Positions 32,527 through 40,805 are shown, numbered from the stretch's first letter. The stretch is 64,000 bases of DNA from Acidovorax sp. Leaf78 (GCF_001422735.1 NZ_LMLZ01000012.1:491941-555940), one strand, 5' to 3'. A program made the numbers and translations. Notes: generated by a model from the letters alone, not told the origin.

Positions 32527-33022
32527 TGACGGCCTCCTTGCCAAATCGGGCGCGCAGCTGGTTCAGCAAACCGCCGGCGCGCACCATGTCCATGAGAAAC
32601 GGGGGAATCGGATCGCACGCCAGGCGCGTGCCATCCGCAGTGATCACGGCCGGGACCTGCCAGTCGAGCGCGACTTGCTCGCCCTCGGCCACCCTGTCCG
32701 CCTCGGGGCAGGTCAGCAGCAGCAACCCCAGGTTGAAGGCATTGCGAAAGTACAGGCCGCTGAACGACGGCGCGATGACTGCCACGATGCCCAGCCGCAC
32801 CAGCACGGCAGCTGCCTGCTCGCGCGACGAACCGATGCCGAAGTTGGGGCCGGCCACGATCACGTCACCATGGCGCACGCCGCCCACAAAGTCCGGGCGT
32901 ACCGATTCAAGGCAGTGGCGGGCCAGCACATCAATGCCGTGCTTCATGGCATGGCCGGGGGCCAGCACATCGGTGTCGATGTCGGCGCCCAGCTTCCAGA
33001 CCCTGTGTGGTGCGGCGCTCAT
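32519..33022 (-). CDS. Aconitase-family hydratase small subunit (LeuD/DmdB-like)
   Basis: 167-aa swivelling domain of a two-subunit hydro-lyase: 'ADIDTDVLAPGHAMK' (substrate loop Asp-Thr-Asp), 'VIVAGPNFGIGSSREQAAAV' (the conserved GxxSSRE), 'VIAPSFSGLYFRNAFNLGL'. Length and sequence type match the short archaeal-type LeuD, shared with homoaconitase and 2,3-dimethylmalate dehydratase, rather than the ~215-aa bacterial leucine enzyme. Its start overlaps the large-subunit stop (ATGA). A catabolic rather than leucine-biosynthetic role is inferred from the operon. Confidence 0.88.
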   Translation of the reverse strand: MSAAPHRVWKLGADIDTDVLAPGHAMKHGIDVLARHCLESVRPDFVGGVRHGDVIVAGPNFGIGSSREQAAAVLVRLGIVAVIAPSFSGLYFRNAFNLGLLLLTCPEADRVAEGEQVALDWQVPAVITADGTRLACDPIPPFLMDMVRAGGLLNQLRARFGKEAVNG

Positions 33023-34296
33023 GCCAGCACCTCCCGCGGGTCGGCAATGTGCCCCTGCAGGGCCGATGCGGCCACGGTGTAGGGCGACGCCAGGTACACC
33101 TGAGCGGTGGCCGAGCCCATGCGCCCCTTGAAGTTGCGCGCCGTGCTGGAGATCACGGTGGTGCCGTCGCCCACCGTGTCGCCATAGCCGGCGCAGGCGC
33201 CGCAGGTGGTCGGAAAGAGTTCTGCCCCCGCGTCCTCCAGCACCTGCAGCACGCCTTCGGCGCGCGCGGCGGCTTGGTCCTGCTGGCTGGCGGGCGCCAC
33301 CATCAGGCGCACGCCACTGGCCACGCGGTGGCCGCGCAGCACGCTGGCGGCGGCGCGCAGGTCGTCGAGCTTGGCACCCGTGCAGGCGCCGATGTAGGCC
33401 ACGTCGATGCGCGTGCCGGCATGCTGGCCCACGGCACCGGTATTGGCGGGGCTGTGGGGCGCGGCTACCTGGGGCGCCAGGGTGTAGGCGTCGAAGTCGT
33501 GCCGGGTCAGCGGCGCGCCGGGGTCCGTCACCCAGGTGTCCAGGCCTTGCAGGTCGACCTCGGGCACGCCGTGGACGGCCAGCCAGTCGTGTGTGGTCGC
33601 GTCGGGGGCAATCAGGCCGGCCTGCGCGCCCAGCTCCGCGCTCATGTTGGAGAGGGTCATGCGCTCCTGCATCGACAGGGCCTGTACCGCAGGCCCGGCA
33701 AACTCCACAGCTTGGTACTGGCCGCCGTTCATGCCGAAGCGCCCGACCATGTGCAGCATCATGTCCTTGGCGGTGACGCCAGCGGCCAGGCGCCCGCTCC
33801 AGTGCATCTGCAGGGTGTGGGGCACGCGCAGCCAGATCTCGCCGGTGACCACCACGCCCAGCATCTCGGTGCTGCCGATGCCGAACATGTAGGCACCGAA
33901 CGCCCCGCCCGTGGGCGAGTGCGAGTCGCCCCCCACGCAGAACATGCCCGGGCGGATGTGGCCGTGCTGCGGCACCACCACGTGGCAGATGCCCTGGCCG
34001 TCGTAGACGTGGGGCAGCGCCTGCTCCTTGGCCCAGTCGCGGGCAATGCGCACGATGCGGCGGGATTCGTCGTCGCGCTCGGGCAGGTAGTGGTCCATGA
34101 CCAGCACCACGCGCGACTTGTCCCAGATGCTCGCGCCCAGCTCGTCGAGCATGGGTTTGAGGCGCCGGGGACCGGACGAGTCGTGGAACATGGCCAGGTC
34201 GACCTGGCAGTTGACGATCTCCCCGGGCGTGACGGCGTTGCGACCGCTGGCGCGGGCCACCAGCTTTTGCGCCAGGGTACTGAGGGCGGTGGTCAT
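33019..34296 (-). CDS. Aconitase-family hydratase large subunit (LeuC/DmdA-like)
   Basis: 425-aa 4Fe-4S hydro-lyase. Cluster ligands are in 'AYIGACTGAKLDDL' and 'TTCGACAGYGD'. Substrate motifs include 'CVGGDSHSPTGGAFGAYMFG' (the aconitase Gly-Gly-Asp-Ser-His) and 'VISSTARNFKGRMGS' (Arg contacts). The length fits the LeuC2/homoaconitase/dimethylmalate dehydratase branch (~420 aa) rather than standard LeuC (~470 aa). With the small subunit it should add or remove water on a substituted maleate/malate, giving the substrate for the Cys-type lyase encoded at the end of the operon. ATGA overlap with the Bug gene. Confidence 0.9.
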   Translation of the reverse strand: MTTALSTLAQKLVARASGRNAVTPGEIVNCQVDLAMFHDSSGPRRLKPMLDELGASIWDKSRVVLVMDHYLPERDDESRRIVRIARDWAKEQALPHVYDGQGICHVVVPQHGHIRPGMFCVGGDSHSPTGGAFGAYMFGIGSTEMLGVVVTGEIWLRVPHTLQMHWSGRLAAGVTAKDMMLHMVGRFGMNGGQYQAVEFAGPAVQALSMQERMTLSNMSAELGAQAGLIAPDATTHDWLAVHGVPEVDLQGLDTWVTDPGAPLTRHDFDAYTLAPQVAAPHSPANTGAVGQHAGTRIDVAYIGACTGAKLDDLRAAASVLRGHRVASGVRLMVAPASQQDQAAARAEGVLQVLEDAGAELFPTTCGACAGYGDTVGDGTTVISSTARNFKGRMGSATAQVYLASPYTVAASALQGHIADPREVLA

Positions 34297-35252
34297 TCGG
34301 GCTTGGCTCCGGCAAAACGCACGACCTTGGCCCAGCGCGTGATCTCGGCCTGCACGAAGCGCGCGAATTCCTCAGGGCTGTTGCCCACGGGCACGGCGCC
34401 TTCGGTCTCCAGGCGCTTCTTGACCTCGGGCGTGGCAATCGCCTGGCGGGCCGCGTCGCTCAACCTCTTGGCGAGCTCGGGGTTCATGTTGCCGGGGCCG
34501 AACAAGCCGAACCAGGCGCTCGACTCGTAGCCGGGCAGCACCTCGGCGATGGCCGGCACGTCCGGAAAGGCCGGCAGCCGCTTGGCGCTGGTCACGCCCA
34601 GCGCCTTGAGCTTGCCTGCGCGGATCTGCGACTGGGCGTTGCCCACGGCGGCGAACATCAGCTCCACCTGCCCGGCCAGTACGTCCTGCAGCGCGGGCGC
34701 GGTGCCTCTGTACGGGATGTTGACGATGTACGCGCCCGACTGCATCTTGAAAGCGTCGCCCGCCAGGTGCAGCGACGAGCCCACGGCGCCGATGGCGAAG
34801 TTGAGCTGGCCCGGCCTGGCCTTGGCCAGTGCGATCAGCTCGCGCACATCCTTGGCCGGCACCGCGGGGTTGGCCACCAGGATGGACGGCGAGGTCGCCA
34901 CGCAGGTCAGCGGCGTGAAGTCCTTGATGGGGTCGAACGGCAGCGACGGGTACAGGCTCGCATTGATGGCGTGGCTCGTGAAGCTCATCAGCAGCGTGTT
35001 GCCGTCCGGCACGGCCTTGGCCACCGCGTCGGCCGCGATGTTGCCACCCGCGCCCGGGCGGTTTTCCACCACCACGGTGCGGCCGAGCTGGCGACCCATC
35101 TCGGTGGCCAGGTTGCGCGCCAGCGTGTCGGTGGAGCCACCGGCAGGCGCGCCCACCAGGATGCGGATGGGGGCACTGCCCTGGGCCAGGGCCCGCCCGA
35201 GCGGAAGCACGGCGGGCAACGCCAGCAGCAGTTTTCGGCGTGGAATGGTCAT
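34293..35252 (-). CDS. Bug-family (tripartite tricarboxylate) solute-binding protein
   Basis: 319 aa with a signal peptide ('RKLLLALPAVLPLGRALAQG'). Typical Bug features: 'IRILVGAPAGGSTDTLARNL', 'VVVENRPGAGGNIAADAVAK', 'NFAIGAVGSSLHLAGDAFK', 'VDIPYRG-like' segment ('VNIPYRGTAPALQDVLAGQV') and 'FPDVPAIAEVLPGYESSAWF'. Bug proteins bind carboxylates through a water-mediated pocket. There are no TctA/TctB membrane genes here, so this is an orphan receptor; it may feed another transporter or act as a sensor. It lies 15 bp after the LivF gene and overlaps the LeuC-like gene. Confidence 0.92.
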   Translation of the reverse strand: MTIPRRKLLLALPAVLPLGRALAQGSAPIRILVGAPAGGSTDTLARNLATEMGRQLGRTVVVENRPGAGGNIAADAVAKAVPDGNTLLMSFTSHAINASLYPSLPFDPIKDFTPLTCVATSPSILVANPAVPAKDVRELIALAKARPGQLNFAIGAVGSSLHLAGDAFKMQSGAYIVNIPYRGTAPALQDVLAGQVELMFAAVGNAQSQIRAGKLKALGVTSAKRLPAFPDVPAIAEVLPGYESSAWFGLFGPGNMNPELAKRLSDAARQAIATPEVKKRLETEGAVPVGNSPEEFARFVQAEITRWAKVVRFAGAKPE

Positions 35253-35267
35253 GTGGTTGTCTCCTTC

Positions 35268-35984
35268 TCAAAGGCCCAGATAGGCCCGGCGCAGTTCGTC
35301 GCTGCGCAGCAGTTCGTCGGGCGCGCCGGAAAAGCGGATGCTCCCGTTTTCCATCACGTAGGCGCGGTCGGCGATCTCCAGCGACTGCCCCACGTTCTGT
35401 TCGACCAGCAGCACCGCCAGGCCCGTGGAGCGCAACTGGCGGATCAGGCCGAACATCTCTTCGACCAGCAGGGGCGACAGGCCCAGCGAGGGCTCGTCCA
35501 GGATCAACAGGCGCGGCTCGGCCATCAGGCCGCGGCCGATGGCCAGCATCTGCTGCTCGCCCCCGCTCATGGTGCCGGCCAGCTGTGCGGTGCGCTCCTT
35601 CAGGCGCGGGAAGGTGGCGAACACCTTGTCGATGTTCTCGGCTCGGCGCTCCCGGGCGCGCGAGAAGCTGCCGAGCGACAGGTTCTCCAGCACGCTCAGG
35701 TTCGGGAAGATCTTGCGCCCCTCGGGCACCTGGATCAGCCCGGCCTTGACGACCTCGGTGTAGTGCGCACCGCTCAGGTCGGCGCCGCCAAAGGCCACGC
35801 GCCCGGCCCAGGCCGGGTAGATGCCGCAGACCACATTGTTGAGCGTGGACTTGCCCGCGCCGTTGCTGCCCAGCAAGGCCACGGTTTCTCCCGGGTTCAC
35901 CTGCAGGTCCACCCCGCGCAGCACTTCCACACGGCCATAACCGCCGCGCAGGCCCGCAATATCCAGCAGTGGGCCCGTGCTCAT
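35268..35984 (-). CDS. Branched-chain amino acid-type ABC ATPase (LivF-like)
   Basis: 238-aa ATPase: 'LLGSNGAGKSTLNNVVCGIY' (Walker A), 'LIQVPEGRKIFPNLSVLENL' (LivF signature), 'TMSGGEQQMLAIGRGLMAEP' (ABC signature), 'LLILDEPSLGLSPLLVEEMF' (Walker B), 'VLLVEQNVGQSLEIADRAYV' (switch region). One of two ATPases of the five-gene importer in this operon. Start overlaps the LivG stop. Confidence 0.94.
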   Translation of the reverse strand: MSTGPLLDIAGLRGGYGRVEVLRGVDLQVNPGETVALLGSNGAGKSTLNNVVCGIYPAWAGRVAFGGADLSGAHYTEVVKAGLIQVPEGRKIFPNLSVLENLSLGSFSRARERRAENIDKVFATFPRLKERTAQLAGTMSGGEQQMLAIGRGLMAEPRLLILDEPSLGLSPLLVEEMFGLIRQLRSTGLAVLLVEQNVGQSLEIADRAYVMENGSIRFSGAPDELLRSDELRRAYLGL

Positions 35985-36754
35985 GCGGCCTCCTTCGAGG
36001 AGGAGGAGGCCGCAGCCGCGCGCAGGCGGGCTGCGGTGCCGTGGCCGAGATACGCCTCGATCACGCGCTCATCGGACGTCACCACGCCCGGGCTGCCCTC
36101 GGCGATCAACTGGCCCTGCGCCAGCACCCACACGTGCTCGGCCAGGTTCATCACGGCCTGCATGACGTGCTCGATCATCAGCACCGTCACGCCGCCCTGG
36201 GCAATGCCACGCACCACGGGAATCATCTCGGCAATCTCCTGGGGGTTGAGGCCGGCCAGCACTTCGTCCAGCAGCAAAAGGCGCGGCCGGGTGGCCAGCG
36301 CCCGCGCCAGCTCCAACCGCTTGCGCCCGGCCACGGTCAGGTCGGATGCGGGCTTGTCGAGCTGCGCCGTCAAGCCCACGCGCGCCGCCACCTCGGTGGC
36401 CAGCGCCAGCGCTGCCGCGCGGCGCGGCTCGTGCAGATGGGCGCCCACGGCGATGTTCTCGCGCACGGTCTGGGCGGCAAAGGGCTGCACGATCTGGAAG
36501 GTGCGCGCCATGCCCAGGCGGGCATTAAGGTGCGGCGCCTGGCCGGTGATGTCGCGCCCGGCGAACTGCACCGTGCCCGCGTCGGGCTTCACGAAACCGG
36601 TCATCAGCGCGAACAGCGTGGTCTTGCCGGCGCCATTGGGGCCGATCAGCGCGGTGAGCGAGCCTTCGGGTACCGTGAGGCTCACGTTCTGCACGGCCTT
36701 CAGGCCGCCGAAGGACTTGCCCAGTCCCGTCAGAGTCAGCAGGTCATTGGCCAT
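35981..36754 (-). CDS. Branched-chain amino acid-type ABC ATPase (LivG-like)
   Basis: 257-aa ATPase: Walker A 'GPNGAGKTTLFALMTGFV', LivG-specific 'LGMARTFQIVQPFAAQTVRE', signature 'DLTVAGRKRLELARALATRP', Walker B 'LLLLDEVLAGLNPQEIAEMI', switch 'VLMIEHVMQAVMNLAEHVWV'. It pairs with LivF. It overlaps LivM by 11 bp and LivF by 4 bp. The C-terminus has a short Ala/Ser/Glu-rich tail. Confidence 0.94.
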   Translation of the reverse strand: MANDLLTLTGLGKSFGGLKAVQNVSLTVPEGSLTALIGPNGAGKTTLFALMTGFVKPDAGTVQFAGRDITGQAPHLNARLGMARTFQIVQPFAAQTVRENIAVGAHLHEPRRAAALALATEVAARVGLTAQLDKPASDLTVAGRKRLELARALATRPRLLLLDEVLAGLNPQEIAEMIPVVRGIAQGGVTVLMIEHVMQAVMNLAEHVWVLAQGQLIAEGSPGVVTSDERVIEAYLGHGTAARLRAAAASSSSKEAA

Positions 36755-37715
36755 GGCGGCCTCCCGAACGTTTCCACAGATGCACCACCGACTGTCCCAG
36801 GCCCGCGATGCCGCGCGGCAGGAACATGACGATGACCACCAGCACCACCCCGTAGATCACCATGTTGATGCCGGGCAGCTGGCCGAACAGGTTGCGCGTG
36901 AGGTCGGCCAGCACGTGCAGCACCAGGGCGCCCAGCACTGGCCCCCAGATGGTGCCGATGCCGCCCACGATGGCCGCCACCAGCGCTTCCACCGAGGTCA
37001 CCGAGCCGTAGGCGATGCCCGGGTCGATGTACTGGAAGACCTGCACATAGAACGCCCCCGCCGCGCCCATGAAGCCGCCCGACAGCGCGATGGCACCCAT
37101 CTTCACGGTGAACGGATTGACGCCGATGGCGCGGGCCGCGTCTTCGTTGTCGCGCACGGCCTGCAGCCAGGCACCGAAGCGAGAGTTCTTGAGCCACCAG
37201 CTGGCCAGCAGCGCCAGCGTGACCAGCGCCAGGATCAGGAAGACATAGCCCTTGCGCGAGCCGAACTGCATGTTCGCCACCGATTCCTTGAGCGGCAGCA
37301 TCAGGCCCACGCCCGCGCCGGTGAAGGGCACCGACAGCGCCAGGATGCGGAACACCTCGGCAAAAGCCAGGGTGACCAGCGCGAAGTACGATCCCTTAAG
37401 CCCGTAGCGGAACGACAGCCCGCCCACGAACAGCCCCACCAGCGCGCTGCCGCCCACGGCCATGGGCAGCGCCACCCAGGCGTTGATGCCGCCCTGCATC
37501 TGCGCAATGGCCTGGATGTAGGCGCCCGTGCCGAAGAACAGCGCATGGCCGAACGAGAACTGCCCGCCGAAGCCGCCCAGGATGTTCCAGGCCTGCGCCA
37601 GCAAGGCGGCATACAGGGCCATCATGATGAAGTTCAGCAGCACGCCGGAGTCGGACGCGAAGGTGATGGCCGACACGGCCAGCGCGAAGAGCGCGATGGA
37701 TGCGAGCTGCTTCAT
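36744..37715 (-). CDS. Branched-chain amino acid-type ABC permease (LivM-like)
   Basis: 323-aa permease from ATG 37715 with about nine membrane helices. LivM features: 'NFIMMALYAALLAQAWNILG', 'GGQFSFGHALFFGTGAY', 'RNSRFGAWLQAVRDNE-like' cytoplasmic loop ('SRFGAWLQAVRDNEDAARAI', the ATPase-contact EAA-type loop) and 'GGIGTIWGPVLGALVL'. The start overlaps the LivH stop (ATGA). Confidence 0.93.
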   Translation of the reverse strand: MKQLASIALFALAVSAITFASDSGVLLNFIMMALYAALLAQAWNILGGFGGQFSFGHALFFGTGAYIQAIAQMQGGINAWVALPMAVGGSALVGLFVGGLSFRYGLKGSYFALVTLAFAEVFRILALSVPFTGAGVGLMLPLKESVANMQFGSRKGYVFLILALVTLALLASWWLKNSRFGAWLQAVRDNEDAARAIGVNPFTVKMGAIALSGGFMGAAGAFYVQVFQYIDPGIAYGSVTSVEALVAAIVGGIGTIWGPVLGALVLHVLADLTRNLFGQLPGINMVIYGVVLVVIVMFLPRGIAGLGQSVVHLWKRSGGRHGQ

Positions 37716-38584
37716 TGACGGGCTCCAAACAGGCCCTGCGGGCGAAACAGCAGCACGGCGATAAAGATGGCGAAGATCCCGATCTGCCCCAGCGATTCGC
37801 CCAGGTACAGGCCGCCCAGCGACTCCACCACGCCGATCAGCAGCCCGCCGACCAGCGCGCCCGCAAAACTGCCCATGCCGCCGAGCACCACGATGGTGAA
37901 GGCCACCAGCACGAAGCCGCTGCCCACCTGCGGGTTGACGTAGTAGGCCGGCAGCAGAAAGCACGCGGCCGCGCCCAGGCAGGCCAGGCCGATGCCGAAG
38001 CTCATGGCGTAGACATGGTCCACATGGATGCCCATGAGCTTGGCGCCGTGCTTCTCGCGCGCCACCGCGCGGATGGCCCGGCCCAGGTCGGTGCGCCCCA
38101 CGATCCACAGCAGCAGGCCCGATACGACCAGCGCGCCAGCAAAGGACACGAGCTTGGGCAGCGCGATCATCGCCGGGCCGATGGCCACGGTGGTGAGGGT
38201 GTAGCTGGTCTCGATGGTGCGCGTGTCGGACTTGAAGAACAGCAGCGCCAGGTTCTCCATGACGATGGAGATGCCCAGAGTGACGAGCAGGATGTTCTCG
38301 TGCTTGCCGTGGCTGGCGCGGTTGATGACCACGCGCTGCAGCACGTAGCCCAGGGCGAACATGCCCGGCACGACGATGGGCAGCGCCAGGTAGGGGTCGA
38401 TCCCCCAGTGCTGCTTGAGCAGGTAGACGGCGTACAGCGCCAACATCAGCGACGCGCCGTGCGCGAAGTTGATGATGTGCAGCACGCCGTAGATCAAGGT
38501 CAGGCCCAGGGCGATCAGCGCGTAGACCGCGCCGGTCGTCAGGCCGTTCAGGACCGAGGGGAAGAGGATGCTGAGATCGAACAT
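37712..38584 (-). CDS. Branched-chain amino acid-type ABC permease (LivH-like)
   Basis: 290-aa permease: 'VLNGLTTGAVYALIALGLTL' and 'YGVLHIINFAHGASLMLALY' (LivH N-terminal helices), the coupling loop 'TDLGRAIRAVAREKHGAKLM' and 'VLGGMGSFAGALVGGLLIGV'. Full length. It follows the binding-protein gene by 98 bp, the only sizeable gap in the transporter part, where a processing site or internal promoter could lie. Confidence 0.93.
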   Translation of the reverse strand: MFDLSILFPSVLNGLTTGAVYALIALGLTLIYGVLHIINFAHGASLMLALYAVYLLKQHWGIDPYLALPIVVPGMFALGYVLQRVVINRASHGKHENILLVTLGISIVMENLALLFFKSDTRTIETSYTLTTVAIGPAMIALPKLVSFAGALVVSGLLLWIVGRTDLGRAIRAVAREKHGAKLMGIHVDHVYAMSFGIGLACLGAAACFLLPAYYVNPQVGSGFVLVAFTIVVLGGMGSFAGALVGGLLIGVVESLGGLYLGESLGQIGIFAIFIAVLLFRPQGLFGARQ

Positions 38585-38682
38585 GGGTGTGGTGTGTCCG
38601 GCTGTTCAGGCAAAGGCGCGGCCTGGCACCAGGTGCTCTGGCGCCGCGCTGGCCGTTGCAGGCATGGCCGGAGGTGGGTTTC

Positions 38683-39885
38683 TCAGGCCTTCAAGGGGAA
38701 GAGCGGGTCTGCTTCGCGGTAGTCGCGCGGGATGATGACCTTGATGTCCTTGTTCAGCACCTGGGTCATGAGTGGCTGGGCTCCCTGGTTCTGTCCGGCG
38801 ACGAACTTGGTGGGGCCGTACGGCATGATGTGGTCGGCAAACGTGCTCTTTTCCAGCGCGTCGATCAGGGCGGCGCGGTCCATCGATTTGGCGCGCTCCA
38901 GGGCATCGGCCAGCAGCCACATGGACGTGTAGGTCATGAACAGTTCGTAGCTGAAGAACAGGCCCTTGGCCTCCACCCGCTTCTTGAGGTCCTGCGCGCG
39001 CTTGTCCTTGGGGTTGAACCAGTGGTTGCAGTCGATGATGCCGTTGGCTGCGTCCGGAAACTCCTTGACGAACTTGTAGCTCGACGCGGCGCCGCCCAGC
39101 ACCGAGTAGATGGCCTTGGGCGTGACCTTTTGCTGCTGCATGGTGCGCACCAGCAGCGCGTACTCGTTGTAGTAGTTGGCGGGGATCACGATGTCGGGGT
39201 TGACCGCCTTCATGCGCAGCACGATGTTGTTGAAGTCGCGCGTGGGGTTGGCGTGCTTGACGACTTCCTTGACCTCGTAGCCGTAGCCCGGCAGCTCGCG
39301 CGACAGCAATTGGGCCGTACCGGAGCCGAACAGCGATTCCTCGTGGATGATCATCACCGTCTTGGCTGGCTTGCCGGCGGCGGTGTTGAGCACGTGCAGG
39401 TTGGCCATGGCCGTCTCGGTGCATTTCTTGTAGCCGGGGCCGAAGCGGAAGGTGTTTTTGAGGCCCCGCTCCACGATCTGGTCGGCCACGCCCACGTCCA
39501 CGATGTGCGGCAGGTTGTACTTGGCGGCGGCCTGCGTGGTGGCCAGGCAGATGGCCGACGCGAAGGCGCCGACCACGGCGGACACGCCCGCCTCGTTCAT
39601 CTTCTCGACCTCGGCCGCGCCGGCCTGGGGCTGCGACTGCGCGTCGCCCAGCAGGGCCTCGAGCTTGGCGCCGCCCAGGGACTTGATGCCACCGGCCTTG
39701 TTGATGTCCTCGATGGCCATCATCGCGCCCTCGCGGCACTGCTGGCCCGAGTACGCCAGCGCGCCCGTCACCGGGTGCAGCACACCCACCTTGATGGCCT
39801 TGGCCTGGGCCCCGCCCACCAGGGGGAAGGCCAGGGCCGATGCGGCGGCAGCCGACTGGGATAGGAAATGGCGGCGGTTACTCAT
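38683..39885 (-). CDS. Liv-type ABC substrate-binding protein
   Basis: 400-aa periplasmic binding protein with a Tat-type leader ('MSNRRHFLSQSAAAASALAF'). Two lobes of the LivJ/AmiC/UrtA superfamily: 'IKVGVLHPVTGALAYSGQQC', 'AMMAIEDINKAGG', 'VSAVVGAFASAICLATTQAA', 'IIHEESLFGSGTAQLL', 'DIVIPANYYNEYALLVRTM', 'ELFMTYTSMWLLADALERA'. Closest in feel to members that bind amides, ureas or organic acids rather than free leucine; the ligand is unknown. It heads the transporter genes, 43 bp after the GntR-type regulator. Confidence 0.92.
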   Translation of the reverse strand: MSNRRHFLSQSAAAASALAFPLVGGAQAKAIKVGVLHPVTGALAYSGQQCREGAMMAIEDINKAGGIKSLGGAKLEALLGDAQSQPQAGAAEVEKMNEAGVSAVVGAFASAICLATTQAAAKYNLPHIVDVGVADQIVERGLKNTFRFGPGYKKCTETAMANLHVLNTAAGKPAKTVMIIHEESLFGSGTAQLLSRELPGYGYEVKEVVKHANPTRDFNNIVLRMKAVNPDIVIPANYYNEYALLVRTMQQQKVTPKAIYSVLGGAASSYKFVKEFPDAANGIIDCNHWFNPKDKRAQDLKKRVEAKGLFFSYELFMTYTSMWLLADALERAKSMDRAALIDALEKSTFADHIMPYGPTKFVAGQNQGAQPLMTQVLNKDIKVIIPRDYREADPLFPLKA

Positions 39886-39928
39886 GGGCGTTCTCCTTGG
39901 GGGGTGGGTCGGGGGGCGGTCGTTGTGA

Positions 39929-40738
39929 TCAGTGGAACTGGGCGGACAGCTCTTTGCTGACCCAGACCTTGGCGTCGATGCTGCCGACGCGCGACAGCTG
40001 CATCTCGTATTCGTAGCGGTCCGGCCGGTACAGGCCGTGCAGCCATTGCACCGGCCGCTCCTGGTCGTCCAGGATCAGGCGGCGCACCGCCAGCAGGGCC
40101 GAGCCCACGGCCACATCCAGGTGGCGGGCGACGACGGCATCGGCCAGCTTGGCGGAAATCGTCTGGTGGGCGCGGCCCACCTTCACGCCGGATTCCTCCA
40201 GCAACACCAGGATGGGCTTGCGGGCCAGCTCGCGCCGGCCGAACTGGCGGGCGATGTCGGCGGGCACGTAGGTGGTGATGTGCGACAGAGGGCCTTCACG
40301 CGTGCTGCGCACCCGCACTGCCTTCTGCACCGAGTCGCCCACGGCGATCTGCAGCGCACCGGCCACGGCGCGCGATGCGGTCACCGTCTCCACATCGAGC
40401 ACCTTGACCGAGGTGCGCAGACCCATGCTGACCAGATTTTCGAGCAGGCCTGTGAGTTGCGCGCGGTTGCTGTGGGGGGAGCCTTCCGCGCTGCCCTGCC
40501 CTGCGTCGGGCTGCGGCACAGGCCGGGTGCCGCGGCCGGGCTGGCGAGAGATCAGGCCTTCGCCCTGCAGCAGCTCCAGCGCGCGGCGCACGGTGACGCG
40601 GGCCACGGAGAACTGCTCCATCAGCGCCAGCTCGCCCGGCAGGCCCGCGGCGAAGTGGCCTTCCTGCAATTGCTCGCGCAGCACCAGGTAGATCTGGTGG
40701 TACTTGGGCAGTGGCAGCTTGGGCGACATGGGGTTCAT
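39929..40738 (-). CDS. GntR-family regulator, HutC subfamily (UTRA domain)
   Basis: 269 aa from ATG 40738; ATG 40729 is an alternative. The GntR winged helix is at about residues 10-75 ('PKYHQIYLVLREQLQEGHFA', 'PGELALMEQFSVARVTVRRA', 'LELLQGEGLISRQPGRGT'). The C-terminal UTRA ligand domain includes 'REGPLSHITTYVPADIARQF' and 'DDQERPVQWLHGLYRPDRYE'. HutC-type regulators respond to a pathway intermediate. As the first gene of the 14-gene operon with palindromes in front of it, it is the likely repressor of the whole unit and of itself. Confidence 0.92.
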   Translation of the reverse strand: MNPMSPKLPLPKYHQIYLVLREQLQEGHFAAGLPGELALMEQFSVARVTVRRALELLQGEGLISRQPGRGTRPVPQPDAGQGSAEGSPHSNRAQLTGLLENLVSMGLRTSVKVLDVETVTASRAVAGALQIAVGDSVQKAVRVRSTREGPLSHITTYVPADIARQFGRRELARKPILVLLEESGVKVGRAHQTISAKLADAVVARHLDVAVGSALLAVRRLILDDQERPVQWLHGLYRPDRYEYEMQLSRVGSIDAKVWVSKELSAQFH

Positions 40739-40752
40739 CGTCAAGCATCGGT

Positions 40753-40774
40753 AATGTCCTGTCAATAAGACATT
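40753..40774. promoter_or_regulatory. Candidate GntR/HutC operator 1
   Basis: Inverted repeat AATGTC-N10-GACATT, 15 bp upstream of the regulator start. The left arm continues as AATGTCCT, a sequence repeated in opposite orientation 30 bp away. Confidence 0.45.
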
Positions 40775-40783
40775 TAGGGTCGT

Positions 40784-40805
40784 TTGGTCCTGTTTTAAGG
40801 ACATT
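40784..40805. promoter_or_regulatory. Candidate GntR/HutC operator 2
   Basis: GTCCT-N6-AGGAC (40787-40802) extended on the minus strand to AATGTCCT, the same 8-mer as in operator 1. Two copies in opposite orientation suggest paired dimer sites over the operon promoter. Confidence 0.4.

Noticed and set aside
33019..34296. Annotation of the LeuC/LeuD-like pair as leucine biosynthesis enzymes
   Set aside because: The short subunit types, absence of leuA/leuB nearby and position inside a catabolic operon argue against it, although the chemistry is related.
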